A DNA stretch of 64,000 nucleotides, from NCBI GenBank assembly GCA_964553045.1, contig CAZKJG010000006.1:1-64000 (forward strand). Reading direction: 5' to 3'. Position numbers and translations under genes: made by a program. Shown in pieces: positions 41,295 through 49,260 of the stretch. A model generated the notes under the pieces. The model was given only the letters and a program-made list of their open reading frames with translations. It was not told the origin of the DNA and did not search any database. The number at the start of each line of letters is the position of its first letter. The first letter of the stretch is position 1. Origin of the DNA: JAWLEP01 sp964553045. GTDB lineage: Bacteria > Fermentibacterota > Fermentibacteria > Fermentibacterales > JCC-6.

Positions 41295-42502
41295 GGAACC
41301 TTCTTCCAGGCGGCTGCGAAAAGCCCGTCAATACCGTTATTCGGGGGGAATATGCTAAGTGCGCCGTCTCTGACAAGCTCGTCCGGGGCCGGAAAGGGCA
41401 CCGGCCGCAGCTCGGGATGGCGGGCCCGGAGCATCTCGGCGGCCCCGGCGTTCTCCTCCGGCTCCAGGCTGCATGTGGAGTACACCAGGATGCCCCCCGG
41501 CTCCAGCAGGGGCACCGATGCCTTCAGCAGCTCGGTCTGCGTACTGACGCACTCCCGAAGCAGCCGGCTCGACCAGCCGTACTTGGCGTCGCGCCGCCTT
41601 CTGTAGACACCGGTGCCTGTGCAGGGAGCGTCCACCAGCACTGTACCGAAACCGCCCCTCAGAGGCAGGTCTCCGCCCAGGGCCACCACGCCGTGGCACC
41701 CCGGCAGTGAAAGCCGGCGCAGGTTGCTCCTCCACATGGACATCCGTTCCCGGGAACCGTCCACCGACACCACCGTTCCCGCTCCCGCCAGATGCACGGT
41801 CTTCCCCCCGGGGGCCGCCCCCAGCTCCAGTATGCGGTCCCCGGACGCCAGGGCTCGGACGCCCCGGCCCACCAGGGCCGCCGCCTCGTCCTGGATGTAG
41901 GCGCGGTTTCGGGCCAGAAGACGGGGAATCCCCCCCGGGGCGGTCTCCTCCCCGTCCAGCACCCGGTAGTCCTCCAGGTACCTTCCAGGGGAGCCGGGAC
42001 GGGACCGGTCCAGGACGGAGCAGCCGGTATGGGGGATGGAGTTGTTCCAGCGCAGAAGCGCCTCGGTGCCGGCGCTTCCGTAGCGGCGGGTCCACCTGGC
42101 CAGCAGCTCCTGCGGATGGGAGTAGAACACGGCAGCGTCTACGGGGCCCTCCGGCTCCCCCTCCCGGGCGAGCCTTCTCAGCACGGCGTTCACCAGACCC
42201 CGGGCACGGCGGGGGGTAGCCTGCACAGTCTCGGAGACCGCGGCGTGGGGGGGTGTGTCCAGCAGCAGCAGCTGGGCTGCGCCCACCCTCAGCGCCGCCA
42301 GCACGACTCCCTCCAGGGAGTCCAGCGGCCTGTCCAGAAGAGGGGCCAGGCTCCTGTCGAGCCTGGCCCTCCATGTCACTACCTCCAGCCGCAGCCGGCG
42401 GGCGAAGGCCGAGTCGCGGGAGGAGAGCCTCCCGGAGGACGGCCTTCCGGCCAGCCGGAGCACAGCGTCCCGGCGGGCGCTATACGTTCCGGACGCCCTC
42501 AA
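41291..42502 (-). CDS. rsmB: 16S rRNA (cytosine-967-C5)-methyltransferase RsmB
   Basis: Two-domain enzyme: an N-terminal NusB-like RNA-binding domain (about residues 8-130; GVVLAALRVGAAQLLLLDTPPHAAVSETV) and a SAM-dependent methyltransferase domain with LELGAAPGGKT, VDAPCTGTG (Cys) and YSTCSLEPEEN (catalytic Cys). The TTG at 42502 is needed to include the conserved SARR segment but overlaps the NifU-like gene by 23 bases; GTG 42463 is an alternative. 403 residues from TTG. Confidence 0.92.
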   Translation of the reverse strand: MRASGTYSARRDAVLRLAGRPSSGRLSSRDSAFARRLRLEVVTWRARLDRSLAPLLDRPLDSLEGVVLAALRVGAAQLLLLDTPPHAAVSETVQATPRRARGLVNAVLRRLAREGEPEGPVDAAVFYSHPQELLARWTRRYGSAGTEALLRWNNSIPHTGCSVLDRSRPGSPGRYLEDYRVLDGEETAPGGIPRLLARNRAYIQDEAAALVGRGVRALASGDRILELGAAPGGKTVHLAGAGTVVSVDGSRERMSMWRSNLRRLSLPGCHGVVALGGDLPLRGGFGTVLVDAPCTGTGVYRRRRDAKYGWSSRLLRECVSTQTELLKASVPLLEPGGILVYSTCSLEPEENAGAAEMLRARHPELRPVPFPAPDELVRDGALSIFPPNNGIDGLFAAAWKKVP

Positions 42503-42722
42503 GCTCGGGGAAGGCCTTCTTGAGGTTCTTCTCCACGCTGTACTGCAGGGTCATGGTGGCGAACGCGCAGCCGGCGCAGGCGCCCTTGAGGCTCACCTTG
42601 GCCACCTTGCCGTCGAGACCCATGAACTCTATGTCGCCGCCGTCCTGCTGCAGGTAGGGGCGTATCTTCTCTATCTCGGCCTTGAGGTTCTCCTCGTTCA
42701 GCTCCAGATCCTCGGGCATCAC
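42480..42722 (-). CDS. NifU C-terminal-domain Fe-S cluster scaffold/carrier
   Basis: An 80-residue NifU-like (Nfu) domain with the cluster-binding GACAGCAFA motif (CxxC). Such proteins carry [4Fe-4S] clusters to target enzymes; this genome needs many for its hydrogenase and radical SAM enzyme. Two adjacent Met codons are possible starts. It is 12 bases downstream of hppA and overlaps rsmB. Confidence 0.92.
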   Translation of the reverse strand: MMPEDLELNEENLKAEIEKIRPYLQQDGGDIEFMGLDGKVAKVSLKGACAGCAFATMTLQYSVEKNLKKAFPELEGVRNV

Positions 42723-42734
42723 GTTCCTTTCCGA

Positions 42735-44816
42735 CTAGCCGACCTGAGCGATGACCAGGGAGACCATGGTCATCAGCTTGATCAGTATGTTGAGGGCGGG
42801 GCCGCTGGTGTCCTTGAAGGGATCCCCGACCGTGTCCCCGATAACCGCGGCGGAGTGCTCCGGGGAGCCCTTTCCGCCCAGGTTTCCCTCCTCTATGTAC
42901 TTCTTGCCGTTGTCCCATACACCTCCGGCGTTGGCCATGAAGATGGCCATCATCACTCCGGTGACTATGGCCCCGGCCAGGACGCCGCCCAGGGTCTCGG
43001 GGCCGAAGACGAAGTAGATGAGGACGGGTATGAGAACGGCCAGGAGACCCGGAAGTATCATCTCCTGCAGCGCCCCTCTCGTAGCGATGTTAACACACCG
43101 CTCGGTGTCGGGTTCCGCCTCCCCCTCCATGAGGCCCTTGATGGTCTCGAACTGGTGCCTGACCTCCTGGACCATCTTCATGGCCGTCTTGCCCACGGCC
43201 TTGAGGGTAATGGAGGTGAAGACGAAGGGGAGCAGCCCGCCCACCAGCAGGCCGGCCACCACCTGCGGCTTCAGCAGGTCTATGGCCCGCAGGCCGGTTG
43301 ATGCAGCGTAGGCGGTGAAGAGCGCCAGTGCCGTCAGGGCCGCCGATCCGATGGCGAAGCCCTTGCCCATGGCCGCGGTGGTGTTGCCCAGCGAATCCAG
43401 CAGGTCGGTCCGCTTCCTTACCTCCGGGGGAAGACCAGCCATCTCGGCTATGCCGCCTGCGTTGTCGGCCACCGGCCCGTAGGCGTCCACGGACATTGTC
43501 ATGCCCACGTTCATCAGCATGCCCAGGGCCGCTATGGCGATGCCGTAGAGTCCGGCGAAATGGTAGCTCACCAGTGTGGCCGCCGCTATGAACAGTATGG
43601 GGAAGACGGCGGACTCCATGCCCACGGCCATACCCTCTATGATGGTGGTGGCCGCTCCGGTGCGGGCGCTCTCGGCCACGCCGCGGACCGGCGGGCCGCT
43701 GGTATAGAACTCGGTGATCAGGCCGATGGCCGTGCCGGCGACTATGCCGCAGACCAGGGCCCAGAAGACGCCGATGCTCACACTCAGCAGGTATACGGCC
43801 AGCAGCCCCAGGGCCAGCGAGAGCACCGTGCTGACGAAGGTGGCGTTGCGGAGAACCGTGTGCGGCCTTCCCTTCCTGCTGAGGAGGCTGACGGAGAGGA
43901 TTCCAGCCAGGCTGGCAAGGGTACCCAGCGCGGCCAACACCAGGGGAAGGGCTATCAGGGTCTCCCTGCCCATGTGCTGGAGGGCCTCCGAGCCGCCGGT
44001 GAACAGGCGGCGGATATCCGGAAGGGCCATGCCGAACGCCAGGACTATGGAAGCGATGATGCTTCCCACGTAGGACTCGAACAGGTCGGCCCCCATGCCG
44101 GCCACGTCCCCCACGTTGTCCCCCACGTTGTCGGCGATCACCGCCGGGTTCCGCGGATCGTCCTCGGGTATGCCGGCCTCCACCTTGCCCACCAGGTCGG
44201 CGCCCACGTCTGCGGTCTTGGTGAAGATGCCGCCGCCCACCCTGGCGAAGAGGGCTATGGAGCTGGCGCCCATGCCGAAGCCGGCGATGTTGCTGATGGT
44301 CAGAGCCGGGGCGTCTATGCCCAGCACCGATTGGACCAGGCTCCTGAGGGTGGCCACGTTGTGGAAGGCCAGGTAGAAGCCGCATACGCCCAGCAGTCCC
44401 AGCACGGCGACAGCCAGGCCCATCACGGACCCTCCCCGGAAGGCGATCTGCAGCGCTTCCGGCAGACCTGTTCGGGCGGCGTTGGCCGTGCGCACGTTGC
44501 CCAGAGTGGCGGAGTCCATCCCCAGCCAGCCGGCGAGCATGGAGAATCCCGCCCCGAATACGAAGGCCAGGGCCGTTGCCCGGTGCACTCCGAAGAAGAG
44601 CGCCAGCGCCACCAGGACCACGAAGATCAGCAGGATCCTGTACTGGGTCTTCAGGTAGGTCATGGCGCCGCTGTATATGCGGTCCGATATCCTGTCCATG
44701 GTCTCGGTGCCCCGCGGGGCCTTCCGCAGGCTGCGGTAGAAGGCCAGGGCCGCAGCGCCCGCGACCACGGCGACTACCGGCCCCAGATACCTGATCACCA
44801 GGGAAAATGTATCCAT
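42735..44816 (-). CDS. hppA: Membrane-bound ion-translocating pyrophosphatase, K+-dependent type
   Basis: Integral membrane enzyme coupling PPi hydrolysis to H+ or Na+ export. The 693-residue chain has about 16 membrane segments, the substrate motifs GADLVGKVEAGIPEDDPRNP and DNVGDNVGD, and the C-terminal DTVGDPFKDTSGP. The sequence GNTTAAMGKG, with Ala rather than Lys after the second Thr, marks the K+-dependent subfamily, and DLFESYVGS puts the ionisable Glu in the position found in K+-dependent, often Na+-pumping, enzymes. ATG 44816 has GGAGGAAA upstream. Confidence 0.93.
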   Translation of the reverse strand: MDTFSLVIRYLGPVVAVVAGAAALAFYRSLRKAPRGTETMDRISDRIYSGAMTYLKTQYRILLIFVVLVALALFFGVHRATALAFVFGAGFSMLAGWLGMDSATLGNVRTANAARTGLPEALQIAFRGGSVMGLAVAVLGLLGVCGFYLAFHNVATLRSLVQSVLGIDAPALTISNIAGFGMGASSIALFARVGGGIFTKTADVGADLVGKVEAGIPEDDPRNPAVIADNVGDNVGDVAGMGADLFESYVGSIIASIVLAFGMALPDIRRLFTGGSEALQHMGRETLIALPLVLAALGTLASLAGILSVSLLSRKGRPHTVLRNATFVSTVLSLALGLLAVYLLSVSIGVFWALVCGIVAGTAIGLITEFYTSGPPVRGVAESARTGAATTIIEGMAVGMESAVFPILFIAAATLVSYHFAGLYGIAIAALGMLMNVGMTMSVDAYGPVADNAGGIAEMAGLPPEVRKRTDLLDSLGNTTAAMGKGFAIGSAALTALALFTAYAASTGLRAIDLLKPQVVAGLLVGGLLPFVFTSITLKAVGKTAMKMVQEVRHQFETIKGLMEGEAEPDTERCVNIATRGALQEMILPGLLAVLIPVLIYFVFGPETLGGVLAGAIVTGVMMAIFMANAGGVWDNGKKYIEEGNLGGKGSPEHSAAVIGDTVGDPFKDTSGPALNILIKLMTMVSLVIAQVG

Positions 44817-44930
44817 CGGGTTTCCTCCGATTGTGTGTATTCGCATGAACCGGCGCGGGCCGGCTGCCGCCGCCCGGGCGGCCGACGGGAACGGGTGCCG
44901 CAGGGCCGGCTCCAGAGCTTGCCAGGTTTA

Positions 44931-46598
44931 CTAACCACCTCGCCTGGAGGGGTCAACCCCCGCTCCCCCCGATTCCCGCAGCCTTCGCAATGCCTCCCGG
45001 GCAGCGGGATGTTCCGGCTGGACGTCGAGCACCGCCCTCCACCACGAGGCCGCCTCCTCCAGACGTCCCTCCCTGGCCGCCATCACCCCCAGGTTGTACA
45101 TGGCCTCGGTGCGGTTGAGGTCGTATGCCTCCGTCTCGACCCCCCGCTGCACCGCCCGCAGGAAGAGCCCCCTGGCCTCCTCCGGACGTCCGGCCCGGTA
45201 GTGGGCCAGGGCGTCGTAGAACTCCATGTTCACACCCGCCCGGCGGGCGCCGGAGGCGGTGGCCAGGGAGAGCAGTACGGCCGCTGCCAGGCCTGCGGGA
45301 GCCAGCTTCAGCGAAAGCCCGGGGGCCCGGGCGCAGCAGGCGACGGCCCAGAGCAGCAGGAAGGGAACCATGGGCAGCCTCATCCTGGCGGTGACGAAGA
45401 AGACCATGGGCGCCAGCGCCAGCAGTCCGGCCCAGGTCAGGGCTCGAAGGGCCGTCCGGGGGGCTTTCCCGCGCAGGGTGACCGCCAGCGCTCCCGGAAC
45501 CAGAAGCCACAGAAGGAGCATGGGCAGGGAGGCCGGGGGCGGCCAGACCAGCGCTCCCAGCACCGGGGAGAGGCCCCGCACGTAGTACAGATCGTAGTTG
45601 CCCGGAACCTCCACCGGCGAGAGGAGGAAGAGGAGCTTGCGGGCCTCCAGTCCCAGCCACCGCAGCGGATGCGACGCAATGTGGCGAAACGTCCGAACCG
45701 TCCACCAGGCGGATACGTCGGAGGGGGCCGGAGGGGCGCCCGGGTGCGCATCCAGGTAGGCCGCCCGCGCCGCCGTCTGCACGTTGTCGCGGTAGGGCAG
45801 GCCGTCACCGGTCGCCGGCGCGTCCCCGGGAGCCGGCGGAGCGAAGGCGGTCACACCATCCGCCCCGGACCCGTTGCCTATGTACAGGTTCACTCCTCCC
45901 TGGCTGGAGAGCACCGTCAGGACGTCGCCGGAGACGGCGTTCGCCCCCCAGACCACGAACACAGGAACGGCCAGCAGCAGCAGGGCACGAAGACCGGGCC
46001 GGCGCCCGCGGAAAAGGGCCGGCAGGGCCAGCAGCGCCGTCGGCCTGGCCGCGGCGGCCAGGCCCAGCAGCGGCCAGGCCGCCTCCCCCCGCTTCTCGCA
46101 GGCCAGGAACGAGGCCAGGAGCAGAGACACGTACAGCGGGGCTATCAGCAATGACGTGGACAGAAGGATGTCGGTCCCCCACAGGGCCCACAGCATGGCA
46201 CAGGCGGCCGCGGTCCGGGCTCCACCCGCCCTCAGAGCGGCCCGGTGCAGCAGCGCGGTTGACCCGGTAGCCAGGGCCGCGGACAGCAGGACCCCTGCGG
46301 TGACGCTGCTTCCCGCGACGGCGTACACCGCGCCCAGCAGCCAGGGGTACAGGGGGGCTCGGAAGTAGGGAGCGTAGGCGAGTGGCGACCCCTCGGCCAC
46401 CATTCCGGCCCACAGGTGATGCCACTGCGCGTCTATTACCGGGGACTGGAACAGGGGATGCCCGGATATCAGGGCGATGTGGGCCACTCTGACGCCCAGC
46501 GCCAGCGCCGCCAGCAGGACGGTGTGCAGCCGGGTCCGGGCCGCGTCAGCTGCCAGAGCGGATCCTCTCCAGAAGGTCGGTGGTGGAGTAGCCCTCAA
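44931..46598 (-). CDS. Polytopic GT39/ArnT-like glycosyltransferase with C-terminal TPRs
   Basis: About 555 residues with roughly ten hydrophobic helices and a periplasmic loop. The early QSPVIDAQWHHLW segment carries the acidic residue expected near the active site of GT-C (ArnT/PMT/GT39) enzymes, and YFRAPLYPWLLG matches their second motif. The last 110 residues are TPR-like (FYDALAHYRAGRPEEARGLFL, YNLGVMAAREGRLEEAASWWR). Substrate unknown: it may transfer sugar from a polyprenyl carrier to lipid or protein. The TTG at 46598 overlaps the heptose nucleotidyltransferase gene; the true start may be further in. Confidence 0.72.
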   Translation of the reverse strand: MRATPPPTFWRGSALAADAARTRLHTVLLAALALGVRVAHIALISGHPLFQSPVIDAQWHHLWAGMVAEGSPLAYAPYFRAPLYPWLLGAVYAVAGSSVTAGVLLSAALATGSTALLHRAALRAGGARTAAACAMLWALWGTDILLSTSLLIAPLYVSLLLASFLACEKRGEAAWPLLGLAAAARPTALLALPALFRGRRPGLRALLLLAVPVFVVWGANAVSGDVLTVLSSQGGVNLYIGNGSGADGVTAFAPPAPGDAPATGDGLPYRDNVQTAARAAYLDAHPGAPPAPSDVSAWWTVRTFRHIASHPLRWLGLEARKLLFLLSPVEVPGNYDLYYVRGLSPVLGALVWPPPASLPMLLLWLLVPGALAVTLRGKAPRTALRALTWAGLLALAPMVFFVTARMRLPMVPFLLLWAVACCARAPGLSLKLAPAGLAAAVLLSLATASGARRAGVNMEFYDALAHYRAGRPEEARGLFLRAVQRGVETEAYDLNRTEAMYNLGVMAAREGRLEEAASWWRAVLDVQPEHPAAREALRRLRESGGAGVDPSRRGG

Positions 46599-47010
46599 GG
46601 ATGGGAACGACCACCACCCTGCCTCCGGCGGCCTCCACCGTCTCCCTACCCACCACCTGGTGGGGGGCGTAGTCGGCCCCCTTCACCAGCACGTCGGGTC
46701 GAATGACCCCTATGAGCTCGGCCGGCGTGGGCTGGGAGAAGGGCACCACGTGGTCCACCCACCGGACGGCCTCCAGTACGGCGGCCCTGCTGTCCAGGGG
46801 GTTCACCGGCCTTCCCGGGCCCTTCAGGCCGGCCACGGAGCCGTCGTCGTTGAGCCCGACGAAGAGGGAGTCGCCCAGGCGGGAGCACCGCCGCAGAAGG
46901 CCCACGTGGCCCGGGTGTAGGATGTCGAAGCAACCGTTGGTGAAGACCAGGGTCCGCCCGGCAGCCCGCAGCTCCTCCGCCCTGCGGGCTGCTCGATCCC
47001 AGCTAAGCAT
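46546..47010 (-). CDS. rfaE2: Heptose-1-phosphate nucleotidyltransferase (HldE C-domain type)
   Basis: Cytidylyltransferase-fold enzyme making nucleotide-activated D-beta-D-heptose for LPS core. Motifs: TLVFTNGCFDILHPGHVGLL (the HxGH site), GLNDDGSVAGLKGPGRPV, and LVKGADYAPHQVVG; the tail ILEGYSTTDLLERI is typical. ATG 47010 overlaps the kinase gene by eight bases. In E. coli the two activities are fused in one HldE protein; here they are separate adjacent genes. 154 residues. Confidence 0.92.
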   Translation of the reverse strand: MLSWDRAARRAEELRAAGRTLVFTNGCFDILHPGHVGLLRRCSRLGDSLFVGLNDDGSVAGLKGPGRPVNPLDSRAAVLEAVRWVDHVVPFSQPTPAELIGVIRPDVLVKGADYAPHQVVGRETVEAAGGRVVVVPILEGYSTTDLLERIRSGS

Positions 47011-47974
47011 CTTCGGTTCTCCGCCTCCAGGCCTCCATCTCCCGAAGCACGTCGGCCCTCGTGACGGCGTATACTCCGGGCTCGGCGCATACGGCTGCTG
47101 CTGCGAAGTTGGCAAGGCGGGCACCGTCCTCGGGGTCCATGCCGGCACCCAGCGCCAGCGCCATCACGGCGGCTACGGTATCCCCGGCGCCGGAGACGTC
47201 GTAGACGTTATGGGCCGCCGTGGGAAGCGGGAAGGGCCGCCCCCCCCGCTCCAGGAGCATGGAGCCGCTGCTGCCCAGCGTAAGCAGAACCGCTCGGCAG
47301 TCCAGCCTCTTCAGCAGCGCCGAGCAGGCCTCCGCGGCGCCGGCCTCGTCCTCTATCCTCATGGCCAGTGCCCTCTCGGTCTCCCTGCGGTTGGGCTTGA
47401 AAAGGCTGCAGCTCCGATAGGCGAAGAAGTTCAGCTCCTTGGGGTCTACGACCACGGGTATCCCGGCCCCGTTGGCGGCTGATATCACCGCGGTGGAGAG
47501 CCCCTCGAAGACCGCCCCCTTCTCGTAGTCCTCGAAGAGGACGGCGTCGAAATCGCCGAGGCCGTCCATCACGGCTTTCATCAGGGCATCACGGGCGCCC
47601 GCGGAGGGGGTATGGCTCACCTCCTCGTCCAGCCGCATGAGCTGCTGGCTCTGGGACATGATCCTGGTCTTGGTGGTGGTCCGACGCCCGGCATCGGCCA
47701 CCAGACGCGACGGATCCACGCCGGCCTTCTCCAGGAGGCTCCGCAGCCGAGCACCGCCCTCGTCGCGGCCCAGCACCCCCGCCAGGGCCGCCGAGCCTCC
47801 CAGGGAGGCTATGTTCAGCGCGGCGTTGCAGGCTCCGCCCCCTATCCAGCGTTCGCTCTCCCGGCGCAGCCGGACCACCGGCACCGGAGCCTCCGGCGAT
47901 ATCCGCTCCACGTCTCCCATCAGGTAGTGGTCCAGTATGGGGTCGCCGATGACCAGTACCTTTGTGGAAGCCAT
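47003..47974 (-). CDS. rfaE1: Heptose-7-phosphate kinase (HldE N-domain type, PfkB family)
   Basis: Ribokinase-like kinase phosphorylating D-glycero-D-manno-heptose-7-P at C1. The 323 residues contain IGDPILDHYLMGDVERISPEAP, the sugar-binding GGACNAALNIASLG, VVDPKELNFFAYR and the PfkB signature DVSGAGDTVAAVMALAL with the catalytic Asp. ATG 47974 begins the conserved sequence and AAAGG precedes it closely; the longer frame upstream is not conserved. Divergent from the DUF3467 gene. Confidence 0.93.
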   Translation of the reverse strand: MASTKVLVIGDPILDHYLMGDVERISPEAPVPVVRLRRESERWIGGGACNAALNIASLGGSAALAGVLGRDEGGARLRSLLEKAGVDPSRLVADAGRRTTTKTRIMSQSQQLMRLDEEVSHTPSAGARDALMKAVMDGLGDFDAVLFEDYEKGAVFEGLSTAVISAANGAGIPVVVDPKELNFFAYRSCSLFKPNRRETERALAMRIEDEAGAAEACSALLKRLDCRAVLLTLGSSGSMLLERGGRPFPLPTAAHNVYDVSGAGDTVAAVMALALGAGMDPEDGARLANFAAAAVCAEPGVYAVTRADVLREMEAWRRRTEDA

Positions 47975-48083
47975 CCTTTGCAGTATTCTTTCCGTACCCG
48001 ACTCGGGAAGCAAGAGGACCTCCGTTCGAGCCCGAGAGCAAATTGTCAGGCGGCCGCTCGCGCGGCCAGCACCGGGAGGTATG

Positions 48084-48392
48084 ATGCTAAAGCAGCCACC
48101 TCGAATCAACGTCAAGCAGGGTGAGGCCGACGGAGTATACAGCAATCTGGTGCTCATCGCCTTCTCCCGTGACGAGTTCGTCCTGGACTTCGCCCGCATG
48201 ATGCCGGGCATAAAGACAGCGTCGCTGAAATCCCGCGTAATCATGTCGCCGCACAAGGCCAAGGCCTTCGTCAAGGCCCTTCAGGACAGGATAGAGGCCT
48301 ACGAGAGCAAGCACGGCGGCCTGGAGGTCTCCGAGATGCAGTCGCAGATGGGATTTCAGAATCCGCCCGACGGCGGGGAGGCAGGGGATTGA
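48084..48392 (+). CDS. DUF3467-family protein
   Basis: A 102-residue soluble protein with the family pattern: INVKQGEADGVYSNLVLIAFSRDEF, a FARMMPG segment and SRVIMSPHKAKAFVKALQ. The structure is unknown to me and no function is assigned; members are widespread and often beside envelope or sugar genes. GGGAGGT precedes two adjacent ATGs (48081, 48084); the second has better spacing. The stop overlaps the TTG start of the YbbR gene. Confidence 0.88.
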   Translation: MLKQPPRINVKQGEADGVYSNLVLIAFSRDEFVLDFARMMPGIKTASLKSRVIMSPHKAKAFVKALQDRIEAYESKHGGLEVSEMQSQMGFQNPPDGGEAGD

Positions 48393-49102
48393 AGAGGCTC
48401 TCAAGAGACCCTTGGGCCCTGTCCGCCGAGAAGGCCCGGGGCGTCCTTCCATTCGCGACCGCCCTGGCCATAGCCCTGATACTCTGGGTGGTGGCCCGAC
48501 GCGAGAGGACCTTCGTGGTCCGTCAGACGGTTCCCGTAGAGGCACAGGCGCCGCCGGGCTCCCTGGTCTACCTGACGGACGCCGGCGGCGAATCCGTGAC
48601 GGTTGCCTTCTCCGCACGCGGAGCCGACGTGCTTCTGGACCAGGCGATGGGACGGCCGGCTGTGCTCTCGCTGCGGCTGAGCCCGGCCGACCTCTCCGGC
48701 CCCTTTCCCACCAGCGTCGCCTACAAACCCTCGGAGGGCCAGCTGGTGTTCCGTGGAAGCCGCTACTCCCAGCTCGCCGCCGAGAGCTTCTCGCCGGACA
48801 TGTTCACACTCGTCCTGGACCGCAGGGAGGAGAGCCCCCGGCCGGTCGAAGTAGTGGTCTCGGGCGGGATACCGGCCCGCTACCTCTGGACATCCGCCCA
48901 GCCCTCCACTGTGGTCGTCCGGGGACCGCGGTCAATGGTGGCGGAGGTTCCGGCGGTACCCACCGAGCCCGTCCCGCCGGACGGAAGCGTGGGGAGCGTG
49001 GGAATGGCCGATCTGGACCCCAGGATATCGACGGAGACCACCGTCACGGAGGTGGAGGTGGTTCCTCCCATCTGTCCGCTGCAGGCGGTCTCGGTCCGTT
49101 GA
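48389..49102 (+). CDS. YbbR-domain membrane protein
   Basis: 237 residues with one N-terminal membrane helix (LPFATALAIALILWVVA) and two to three extracytoplasmic YbbR-like beta domains (VRQTVPVEAQAPPGSLVYL, VEVVVSGGIPARYLWTSAQPSTVVVRGP). In Firmicutes CdaR, a YbbR protein, regulates the diadenylate cyclase CdaA; no cdaA is in the window. The TTG start overlaps the DUF3467 stop. Confidence 0.8.
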   Translation: MKRLSRDPWALSAEKARGVLPFATALAIALILWVVARRERTFVVRQTVPVEAQAPPGSLVYLTDAGGESVTVAFSARGADVLLDQAMGRPAVLSLRLSPADLSGPFPTSVAYKPSEGQLVFRGSRYSQLAAESFSPDMFTLVLDRREESPRPVEVVVSGGIPARYLWTSAQPSTVVVRGPRSMVAEVPAVPTEPVPPDGSVGSVGMADLDPRISTETTVTEVEVVPPICPLQAVSVR

Positions 49103-49170
49103 GAAGAAGATTCCCGGCAGCCGTGCGTCCGCGGCTCGTAAGGGGCCGACGTTACGCCTGCGGGCGCTCA

Positions 49171-49200
49171 TTGACAGTCCGAGATCGATCGGGGTAGATT
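49171..49200 (+). promoter_or_regulatory. Promoter upstream of the 505-residue membrane-anchored protein
   Basis: Consensus TTGACA (49171-49176), an 18-base spacer and TAGATT (49195-49200, 4/6) lie 60 bases before ATG 49261. The intergenic region 49103-49260 holds no gene. Confidence 0.6.
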
Positions 49201-49260
49201 CCGAAACGTTCAGAGAACATGGAATAAGGCCACAATTCCAAGGTACGAAGGGGTTCCCAT

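Noticed and set aside
43560..46154. An 864-codon plus-strand frame
   Set aside because: Antisense to the membrane pyrophosphatase and the GT39-like gene; the peptide has no domain or hydrophobic pattern and is a GC-bias shadow.
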